From NCBI RefSeq assembly GCF_000154445.1, contig NZ_DS499567.1: a stretch of DNA of 64,000 bases; one strand, written 5' to 3'. The position numbers were made by a program, and so were the translations under genes. Under the pieces are notes generated by a model. The model searched no databases, had not been told where the DNA came from, and saw nothing but the letters and a program-made list of their open reading frames with translations. The first letter of the stretch is position 1, and every line of letters starts with the position of its first letter. The stretch is from Intestinibacter bartlettii (GTDB lineage: Bacteria > Bacillota > Clostridia > Peptostreptococcales > Peptostreptococcaceae). Positions 35,461-43,300 of the stretch are shown in pieces.

Positions 35461-36792
35461 TTAAAATTCTATAAAATCAGCAGTGTTGTAATAGCTTTTA
35501 GATGTTGAAATCTTATTCTTTAGAGCCCTTTTTGCACCATTAAATTGAGCCAAAATTCTTTTATAATGTCTTCTTAGATCACTTGCCTCTACAATTTTAT
35601 CACTCCAAAATGTATTATCATCATTGGTAAAAGTCCATTCAATAACCTCTGAAACCTCGTCAAAATCACGTTTGTCTTTGTATAAAATATTTTTAAAATC
35701 TCTTACCCATTTCTTAAAATCAGGCAGAGGGAAAGTAGGATTTAACTCTTTTATAAATTTCCAAAGCAACTCACTAAGAGTAGTTTCATTATTTTCAGAA
35801 TTAGAAGAATTATAAATAATATTATTTTTATTTATTTCTATCTTTTGGTCGGACTCTAGAGCACCTCGGTCAGACTCAAAAGTTCCTTCTTCGGCCTTAA
35901 ATGTGTCAGTTTTTGGCTCAAAAGTGAGATTTTCGTCGTTTAAAGTGTGAGAATTTAACTTAGATGGACTTGTTAGTGATTCAGAAATACCTTTTGGTGA
36001 CTTTAATGAACCTTCTTGTGAATTAATAACACCTTGTGGTGATTTAAAAGAACTTGTAGTCGACTCGATTGCACCTTGTGGTGATTCAATTGCACTTGTA
36101 GTCGATTCGATAACACCTTCTTGAAACTCTGTATTACCTTCATGTGATTCAAATGAACTTTCTTGCGACTTTAACTCACTAGATTGCACATTAAGCGAAC
36201 CCGCATTCAAAATATAATCCCCAACATTATTAGACGCACTTTCTTCAACCGGCATAAGACCCACAGAAATCTTATCAAAGCCATCAGTTGGCAGATTAAA
36301 AGAATTCGCCAAATCCTCACAATAACGATGATTATCATAACCAGAAAAATTCCCACAACATTTACTACAACGACAATTTTCGCAGCCGAAATTATCATCA
36401 TCAAAAGCAGGATCTATAGGTGGCGGTTTTATCGCAGAAACGTTGGCAATACTACTGTTTGGAGTATTGCTGATAAGTCTTATATAGTTAGGCCCGATGG
36501 CATAATAAGTAAAAGTTCCTCTCTCGCGAACTACTGTTTTTTTGAATATTTGCGCCTTGCATAATTTTTTTAACCTTCTATATATAGCAGTTTTTTGCAG
36601 ATGTAAAATCGGCATGTCCTCGCTGACTTTTTTGTGATAAATCCAGTAATACACTTCGCTATCGACGATTTTTGTGTCCATTTGGTTAGTATCTTTGAAA
36701 TCGACAAACCATCTTAAAAGGTATAAATCAATCCCATCTATATTCAATTCAGACGCTACTTCTTGAGAAAATCCTTGTAAATTATATTTCAT
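35461..36792 (-). CDS. DnaD-like replisome organiser with heptapeptide repeats
   Basis: A 443-residue protein. The N-terminal winged-helix (about 20-100, LYLLRWFVDFKDTNQ through AIYRRLKKLCKAQIF) and a C-terminal helical part (WKFIKELNPTFPLPDFKKWVRDF, EWTFTNDDNTFWSD) fit DnaD/phage replisome organisers that recruit DnaB. A cysteine group (CENCRCSKCC, near 137-146) may bind a metal. Between them, about residues 200-318, runs a heptapeptide tandem repeat with units such as EGVIEST, TSAIESP and QGAIEST. The ATG at 36792 is chosen because AGGAG is eight bases before it; a GTG two codons earlier is too close. Confidence 0.78.
   Translation of the reverse strand: MKYNLQGFSQEVASELNIDGIDLYLLRWFVDFKDTNQMDTKIVDSEVYYWIYHKKVSEDMPILHLQKTAIYRRLKKLCKAQIFKKTVVRERGTFTYYAIGPNYIRLISNTPNSSIANVSAIKPPPIDPAFDDDNFGCENCRCSKCCGNFSGYDNHRYCEDLANSFNLPTDGFDKISVGLMPVEESASNNVGDYILNAGSLNVQSSELKSQESSFESHEGNTEFQEGVIESTTSAIESPQGAIESTTSSFKSPQGVINSQEGSLKSPKGISESLTSPSKLNSHTLNDENLTFEPKTDTFKAEEGTFESDRGALESDQKIEINKNNIIYNSSNSENNETTLSELLWKFIKELNPTFPLPDFKKWVRDFKNILYKDKRDFDEVSEVIEWTFTNDDNTFWSDKIVEASDLRRHYKRILAQFNGAKRALKNKISTSKSYYNTADFIEF
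35840..36195 (-). repeat. 21-bp in-frame tandem repeats
   Basis: About seventeen degenerate 21-base units within the replisome-organiser gene, each encoding seven residues of the pattern hydrophobic-[E/K]-S-x-x-[G/S]-x. The best conserved units lie near 36000-36120. The period is preserved although the units have drifted. Confidence 0.75.
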
Positions 36793-36872
36793 AACCACCG
36801 CTCCTAACTTTTTTAAAAATTTTTTTTGAAAATATGTATAAGACCTGAAAATGTGTCCATAATTAAGGTAAG

Positions 36873-36935
36873 ATCAAAATAGTTCTCTGGGGAGGGATAT
36901 AGCCCCAACGGTATGGGGCATAATACTATTTTGAT
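36873..36935. other. Structured element overlapping the end of yvrJ
   Basis: An 11-bp perfect outer stem (36873-36883 with 36925-36935) encloses a G-rich strand (GGGGAGGG, 36889-36896) and an inner hairpin GCCCC-aacggtat-GGGGC (36902-36919). The stop codon of the minus-strand yvrJ gene lies in the outer stem. It could be a regulatory RNA structure between yvrJ and the replication genes, or a protein-binding DNA site such as a replication origin. Neither T-run nor known riboswitch core is seen. Confidence 0.5.
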
Positions 36936-37075
36936 TTTAGTGAAATAATGTTGCTCGAAAGCTCATTTATACTGTTTGTTAGGGTCTCCAGCTTCGATTC
37001 TAGCCTCACCAATAGATATATCGAAACGGCCACTGGGAATCCTACGTTAGCGATTAGAGTTTCAATGATTTCCAT
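36926..37075 (-). CDS. YvrJ-family small membrane protein
   Basis: A 49-residue protein too short for usual gene calling. It reads MEIIETLIANVGFPVAVSIY then LLVRLESKLETLTNSINELS and a short polar tail. This is the YvrJ family pattern: one N-terminal membrane helix with NVGFP followed by an amphipathic coiled helix. A GGAGA site precedes the ATG. In many Bacillota, YvrJ genes sit beside DUF1659 and DUF2922 genes, exactly as here. Function is unknown; a holin-like role has been suspected from size and topology but is not shown. Confidence 0.85.
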   Translation of the reverse strand: MEIIETLIANVGFPVAVSIYLLVRLESKLETLTNSINELSSNIISLKSK

Positions 37076-37200
37076 AAATATCTCCTTTCATTCAATGTTA
37101 TAAATACATAGATATGATATTTGAATTAATGATTTTAAATGCTGAAAGGGGGAAGCAACTGCTTCCCCCACCATATACTTTAAAACCACATACAAACTAT

Positions 37201-37422
37201 CTATTCAGATAAAGTACTGTTGTCTATTCTTACAATGTTATATACATCGTGCTTTTGCAGATTACCAAGTGCATTTGCAACATCCAAAACATTTTGGTCA
37301 GTCGCTTCTGAATCTACATAATTAAATGTCTTAGTACCAGTTATTTGCTTAGAATTTTCATCTAAGCCTTTATTTAGGTACAATTTTAATGATGATAAGT
37401 TTTTTGTAACTACAACTGCCAT
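37201..37422 (-). CDS. DUF1659 family protein
   Basis: A 73-residue protein matching DUF1659: AVVVTKNLSSLKLYLNKG, GTKTFNYVDSEATDQNVLDVANALGNLQ and a final YNIVRIDNSTLSE. No membrane segment or catalytic motif. AAGGAGG lies just upstream. It follows the DUF2922 gene by 42 bases. The two small families almost always occur together, and their biochemical role is unknown. Confidence 0.88.
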   Translation of the reverse strand: MAVVVTKNLSSLKLYLNKGLDENSKQITGTKTFNYVDSEATDQNVLDVANALGNLQKHDVYNIVRIDNSTLSE

Positions 37423-37464
37423 ACAGTAACCTCCTTTCTTTTTTATTTAGTACCAAACCCTAGC

Positions 37465-37692
37465 CTACACAACAAGATCGTATTCTTGAGTTTGAGTATT
37501 TACGATTCTAGCCTCAACAGCTTCAACCAAATCATAATTATTTTTCTTAAAGATGTTCTTTTCAACAATTAAGTCCATCGCCGCTTTTATCTCGGCTTCT
37601 GTCAATGCATCTTTTGGGTCCTCGATAGTGAAAGTAACTTCTTTACCGATAGAGTTTTTAAATACTAGTACTAATTTTTTAGATTCAGCCAT
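37465..37692 (-). CDS. DUF2922 family protein
   Basis: A 75-residue protein of the DUF2922 family: KKLVLVFKNSIGKEVTFTIEDPKDALTEAEIKAAMDLIV and an ARIVNTQTQEYDLV end. GGAGG precedes the ATG. It is the first gene of the minus-strand module and may share its promoter region (37700-37900) with the divergent Mor-like gene. The function is not known. Confidence 0.88.
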   Translation of the reverse strand: MAESKKLVLVFKNSIGKEVTFTIEDPKDALTEAEIKAAMDLIVEKNIFKKNNYDLVEAVEARIVNTQTQEYDLVV

Positions 37693-37922
37693 GTTTGCAC
37701 CTCCTTTCTTGTTTGAAAACTAATTTGTTTTCTTGATTAAATGATACTATAGAACCGTTTTCACGTGCTATTAAACTATTTTATTATAATATTTTAAAGA
37801 AATAGTGTAGTGACTAATTTCTATTTAAAGAAAATTTTGAAAATTAGAATAATTAGAAATATACAATTTCTATAAAAGAGACTACTATATAAAATAAGAA
37901 AACAAGATAGGGGGAGTAAATT

Positions 37923-38207
37923 ATGAAGGATAATAATCCAGAGAGAAGAATACCAGAAGATTTAGTACCGCTTTATAATATTGTCGGAGAGGAGAAATAC
38001 AAATTGATAATTAAAGAAATGGGAGGCGGCTTATATTATATTCCTACTAAAGACGAATTAGATATAAAAGAAAGAGATAGAGGGATTTTTGAGGATTATA
38101 TTATAAAAGGAATGAAAATCAACAGTGTTGCGAAAAAATGGGGGCTTAGTGCCAGCATGATAAGTAAAATTGCGGGAAAGGAACGTGATAAAAGGAAGAA
38201 AAAATAA
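37923..38207 (+). CDS. Mor transcription activator family protein (second)
   Basis: A 94-residue regulator. The first half, IPEDLVPLYNIVGEEKYKLIIKEMGG then GLYYIP, is the dimerisation part of Mor-family activators named after phage Mu middle-operon activator. The second half (RGIFEDYIIKGMKINSVAKKWGLSASMISKIAG) is the helix-turn-helix, and the end is very basic. GGGGGAG lies nine bases before the ATG. It is divergent from the DUF2922-led operon and is the natural candidate to control it. Confidence 0.82.
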   Translation: MKDNNPERRIPEDLVPLYNIVGEEKYKLIIKEMGGGLYYIPTKDELDIKERDRGIFEDYIIKGMKINSVAKKWGLSASMISKIAGKERDKRKKK

Positions 38208-38240
38208 AATTGATTTGAAATCATAAAAAGGAGGATAGAA

Positions 38241-38616
38241 GCGGGGAATTTTAAGGCAAATAGTTCAAAAAATGATGCTGAAAACGGCGAATCAGGAGAT
38301 GCTAATAATATAGATGGAAATATAGGTTCAGATTCGAGGAAAGATAGTGTTTCAGATGGAAAGAATCAAGATAGCAATAGCCCAAACGGAAATAATGATT
38401 CTGGTTCAAATAGCAAGAATAATGGAAAAAAACAAAGCCCCATTAGACAAAAGCAAAAGCATAACTTATGGCGGAACAACTTACACTGCCAAAAATTTAT
38501 CAAAAAAAGTGCTTTATGGAGGAAATATGGAATTTAAAAAAGAATTTATACTAAGAGAAAAACAGACTTGGACGAGTTTTTGGCTGTGCTTAGGGAAAAT
38601 GAGATTATATAGAAGT
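38241..38616 (+). pseudogene. Decayed low-complexity gene with two frameshifts
   Basis: Starting near 38241 the frame gives a long N/S/D/G-rich stretch (NSSKNDAENGESGD...). After the A7 run at 38426-38432 the sense moves to another frame (KNKAPLDKSKSITYGGTTYTAKN, MEFKKEFILREK). After an A5 run near 38554-38559 it moves back and ends TDLDEFLAVLRENEII-stop. Removing one A and adding one A restores a single protein end. A good GGAGG (38229-38233) exists, but no start codon follows it in any frame that fits. It is therefore a broken gene of the mobile element; the family is unknown. Confidence 0.5.
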
Positions 38617-39379
38617 AAATTGTTAGAGCTGGACTTTGTTTTGCAGGGTTTGGCTCTTTTTTTATTACAAAAGTAGAGAAAAAGTTCGTTATTATACGTA
38701 TATAGTTAAAAAAAATCTTTTTAATTACCCAAAATAAAGATATTTCATAAAATAATAAGAAAAAATACCAAAAATATGGAAAATTAAACCAAAAGGGTAT
38801 ATAATAAAAAAATAAATGGTGAAAGGAATTATTAATTTTTGGTGAAGACCAAGATTGTTTTTAAATGAGTAGGGGTAAATTTATTATATATATCAAATTA
38901 ATTTTATAAAAGGAATTTGTCTTAATTTATCGAATTTATTTGATATAGGTTTTTTAAATAAATTGAGTTAGTAAAGTAATGATTTACTTTATTATATATG
39001 ATGAATATTTTATTAAAAGGTTTAAGTAGGATATTTAAATTGTTAGATATCTAAAGTGGATATAAATATCTCATCATTTTTCAAAATGGGTTTCGATACA
39101 TTAATTTGTATATGGAACTAATATATTTTCAACTTGTCTATAAAGTATCTTAAAATTGTGGGGGAATTTGATATACAGTCAAGTATCATTTCAATAAAAT
39201 TTCTATCTGTTTCCATCCAACTAGATTAGATGTTATTCTACAATTTAAGAAAATATGGACAAGTCACAGTTATGGGTGCTTTACACACACTTATGGCGGT
39301 GAATTAAAATTGTGTAAAAATTTAAAAAAATTATATAAATCAACTTAAGGTTTTATACAAGTGAGAGGGGGACATTTCA
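38617..39379 (+). other. Long leader/intergenic region before the VWA locus
   Basis: About 760 bases without an accepted gene. Structures seen are a small TTGGT-gaag-ACCAA hairpin (about 38837-38850), a perfect 8-bp hairpin TAAAGTAA/TTACTTTA (38972-38991) followed by a T/A-rich stretch that may end incoming transcription, and TTTACACA/TGTGTAAA (39280-39318) just before the next gene. No known riboswitch core was recognised. Confidence 0.5.
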
Positions 39380-40234
39380 ATGAATAAAAAGAAAGTTGGC
39401 ATAATAGCAGTTGTGTGCATAGCAGCAATAGGTATTGGGTTTTATATTAATAAAAGTAAAAAGGAAGAGGCTAGGAATAAAGTAAAAGAAGATTATAACT
39501 TATCTGAAGAGGAAATGAACAAATTAACAGATGAAGAAGTGGACAAGCTAACAAACAATAAAACAAAAGTAGAATCAAAAGAAGTTAAAAAACCTACAAA
39601 AGACTCTACAGAAGTAGATAAAATAGCAGGATTTAATTATGAAGATCAAAAGAAGGTAGGAGAACTTAAACTACCATACAGCATAGAAAAAACAGATTTA
39701 GTTATTGAAAATATAGGTCAATACACTGGCCAATTTATTGAAGATGGAAGCGATAAACCTGTAGCAAATGTATTATCATTATTAGTAAAAAACAATTCAA
39801 ACAAAGTAGTTCAATATGGAGAAATTAACATCAAAGTAAACGGAAATAAAAATGCAGTATTCAAAGTTACAAATTTACCACCAAAAACATCAACTTTAGT
39901 TATGGAATCTACAGGAAAAATCGAATTTAACAAAGATGACAAGTACAAATATGTTGATTCAATACAAGCAAAACTAGACAATATGTCACTTATGAAAGAC
40001 AAGGTACAAATTACTAAACAAGAAGACGGAGTAATAGGTATTAAAAACGTATCAGGCAAGGATTTGGGAACTGTATATGTTTACTATAAATACTTCCAAG
40101 AAGGGGGAGCTTATTTAGGCGGTATTACATATAGGGTTAAATTTGAGAATGTTAAAGCCGGTGCGAGTGTTGAGGAAAAGACAAGCCATTTTTCTAAGAA
40201 TTCTAGCGAGATATTGATGGTGGATGCTTTTTAG
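39380..40234 (+). CDS. Membrane-anchored extracellular protein of unknown function
   Basis: A 284-residue protein with one N-terminal membrane helix (KVGIIAVVCIAAIGIGFYI, about 5-23). Then comes a charged helical stalk (NLSEEEMNKLTDEEVDKLTNN) and a C-terminal beta-rich domain resembling FxLYD-type folds (VANVLSLLVKNNSNKVVQYGEINIKVN, later GVIGIKNVSGKDLGTVYVYYKY). No enzyme motif. GAGAGGGGG lies about eight bases before the ATG. The VWA protein follows 130 bases later on the same strand. A role as its membrane partner is possible but not shown. Confidence 0.6.
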   Translation: MNKKKVGIIAVVCIAAIGIGFYINKSKKEEARNKVKEDYNLSEEEMNKLTDEEVDKLTNNKTKVESKEVKKPTKDSTEVDKIAGFNYEDQKKVGELKLPYSIEKTDLVIENIGQYTGQFIEDGSDKPVANVLSLLVKNNSNKVVQYGEINIKVNGNKNAVFKVTNLPPKTSTLVMESTGKIEFNKDDKYKYVDSIQAKLDNMSLMKDKVQITKQEDGVIGIKNVSGKDLGTVYVYYKYFQEGGAYLGGITYRVKFENVKAGASVEEKTSHFSKNSSEILMVDAF

Positions 40235-40364
40235 GGAGTTAAATATTCAATTTATATATTGATTATTTATAAAAATGTTTAAAATGGTCTGTCAAAAATA
40301 TTGAAAAGGGGGATAGAGTATTTTAATAGATAGACGCGAATAATTGAAAGGAGGAGAATATAAG

Positions 40365-43300
40365 GTGAGAAAAATTTTAAATAAGTTTTTGGCGGTGTTT
40401 GTATCGTTTGTTATGGCGATTACGATGATTCCTTTGAGTGGAATTGTATCACATGCCGAAACTACAGTTGGGGATCAAAGTACAGTAAAGACTTACTATG
40501 AAAAGGTAAATTATCCTACTACATTAGAAACAGGAGATGAAGTATTAATTACCTATGGAACAAAGGCACTTGTGGCTGATTCAAATGGAAATCTTGGTGA
40601 AGATGATATAGGTAGTAGTGATAAGTTAACTAAAGTTCCTGATGGTAGTGTATGGAAGGTTACTAAATCTAATAGTAAATACTATTTTAAAACTGATAAA
40701 AGAGGGAATAAAAATACATTAAATGTTAATAGGAATAGTATTAGTTTAGGATATGACGGAAATCCTTTAACTGTAACTTCAGAAGGTAAAATATATTTAG
40801 TTAGAGGATATACTGATTTGAGAAAAGATTATGCTATAACATATGATAGTGGATTTACTGGAACAGAAGATGAAGGTGCTTCTAGTTCAACTGCATTTAC
40901 TTTCTACAAAAAAGTACAAGATAAAGTTAAGTTAACTATAAACTATAAATTAGATGAAAATACACCATCTAAAGTAGAAAAAGAAGTTAAAGCAGGAGAT
41001 ACAGTTGATATTAATGATTCATTCCCTAGTGGATTTGGAAATGTAGATGATTATGAAGTAGAAAAAATAGAATATAATGGTTCTAATATAGGTACTGATA
41101 ATCAAATAAAGGTAAATGGGGATGCTGAGATAACTGCTTATTATAAAAAAGCAGATAAAGTTAATTTTACAGTAAAATATTATGTGAATGGTATAGAACA
41201 GTCTGATTCTTTTACAAAAAGTGTTAAAAAAGGAATTCAAACTGTATCAATTCCTGAAAAATATAACCAATATACTTTCAACAAAATGATAATTAATGAT
41301 GTTGAACAAGAGAAAAAAACTACATTTGATGTAAAATCTGATACGACAATTGCATATTACTATACAGATCTGAATGCTCCAGACGCTGTTGAGCCAGATG
41401 GAGATTTAAATGGTCCAGCTCAACCTGAGTATCCAAATCAAGGTGCAGTAAAAACTTCTAAAACTGCAAGCGATACAGATTTCCCAAAAACAGGTCTTAC
41501 AAGAGTAGAACTAGGTGTTACTGGTGTGCCTCTAAAACAAGGTACAGATGTAGTTTTAGTTATAGATGTATCTGGAAGTATGGATTGGGATGTTGATGGA
41601 AAACAAACTACAGATAATACTAAAAAAAGAATAACAATTGCAAAGGATTCAGCTAAACAGTTTGTAAATCAACTATTTGCAAATAATGAAGATGGAAGTA
41701 AATCTAATAATAGGGTTTCTGTCGTAATATTCTCAAGTAGTGGATATACTAATGGAATATTATGCTCATTAAAAAATGTTGACAATAAACAAACAGTAAT
41801 TGATGCAATTGATGGTATTTCTAATAATCCAACAGGTGGTACTGACTATGACAATGCTATGACAATGGCTGAACAAGTGTTAGAAACAGTAAAGGATACT
41901 ACTAGAAACAAAGCTGTATTATTTATGAGTGATGGCGCTCCTGAAAATGGATATAATGGAAAAACTGGATATGATATATATCCTGATGCATTTAAAGCTC
42001 ATGAAAAATCTTCTGAAATAAAAAATAATTATGGTGCAACTATATATACAGTATCATTTGGACTTAAAGGATCACAATATAAGGAATTAACTGAAGATAG
42101 ATGTAGACAAATATTAAGAGATTACATGGCATCTAATGAAAATTGTTATAAAAATGCTAACTCAAAAGAAGATTTAGAAAATGCATTTACAAATATAGCT
42201 ACAGCTATTAGAAAAGCAGGAACAAATGCAGTTGTAACAGATGTAATAGGTGATGATTTTAGTCTTCAAATGGGAAATAAATATCCTTCAGGCGTTAAAG
42301 AAACCTTCCCTAGTGATTATGATACAAGTATAAAAATATTAAGCTATAGTCAAGTTGATGATGAAGGCAATGGAACAGGAACTCCAGAAGTTATAGAAAC
42401 TGTTACTTTTAGTGAAGATGGAACATCTGCAACATCAGATAAAAAGGAAGGTAATATAATATCTGGAAATAAAATAATTGCTGAAAACTTTGTATATGAT
42501 ATGAATACAAAGACATTTACATGGACTATAGGAGATATTACATCTGCAAAAATAGTTTTAAGTTTTGTAGAGTATTTAAATGGTTCTATGAATGGTCAAG
42601 CTTCAGAAAAAACTGATTACCATACTAATAAGGAAGCTACTCTAAATTATACTAACTATCAAGGAATAGATAATCAGACATTACCATTTGATGATCCAAC
42701 TCTACCATGGGGAAAAGCAAGTGTTAATGTAGTGTATTATCTGGTTAATGAAAATGGTGAACCAGTAAACTCTGCAGGTAACAAAGTTGATTTTGCATGG
42801 AGAAAAGAAGTTTATAAAACAGAGCCAATTTCTGTAAACCTAAATACTCAAGAAAAAATAATAAATGCATCTGAATATAAACCAGAAGGTTATGAACTTC
42901 ATAATACAAATGCATACTATACTGTAAGAAATATAGGTTCAGATAATGCAAGTATTGATAAATCAAATGATAACAGTACAAAAGTAGTTGGAGATTTTCC
43001 ATATATTACATCAACAGTATATTTCGGTGTATTAGCTAAAACTGATTTACAAGAAGATACAGTAGTATTAGATTATGGTAAACCAGTTACAGTAGATGTA
43101 AGAGCAAATGATGGATTTAAATCAGCAACTTTAAATAGTGTTAGTAAAGTATATGATGATTCAGAAGTAGCCTTAAATACAGGAACAAGCTACAGTCTTC
43201 AAGAAGGTTTTAAAGCAGAAGAATCTAATAAATATGGCACTTTAAAAGTTAAAGATGAAAATAAAGTAACATATACACCTAATAAATATATGGATGGTAT

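Noticed and set aside
35840..36195. CRISPR-like regular repeats
   Set aside because: The 21-base units are in frame within a gene, adjacent without unique spacers, and drifted; no cas genes are present.
36184..36564. 126-codon plus-strand frame over the replisome organiser
   Set aside because: Antisense shadow with unnatural isoleucine/threonine/arginine composition.
38617..39379. c-di-GMP or other known riboswitch in the long leader
   Set aside because: I looked for the conserved cores of common riboswitches and did not find them; only simple hairpins are visible.
41470..41500. Sortase motif (FPKTG) in the VWA protein
   Set aside because: It is internal, ahead of the VWA domain, and not followed by a membrane helix and basic tail.
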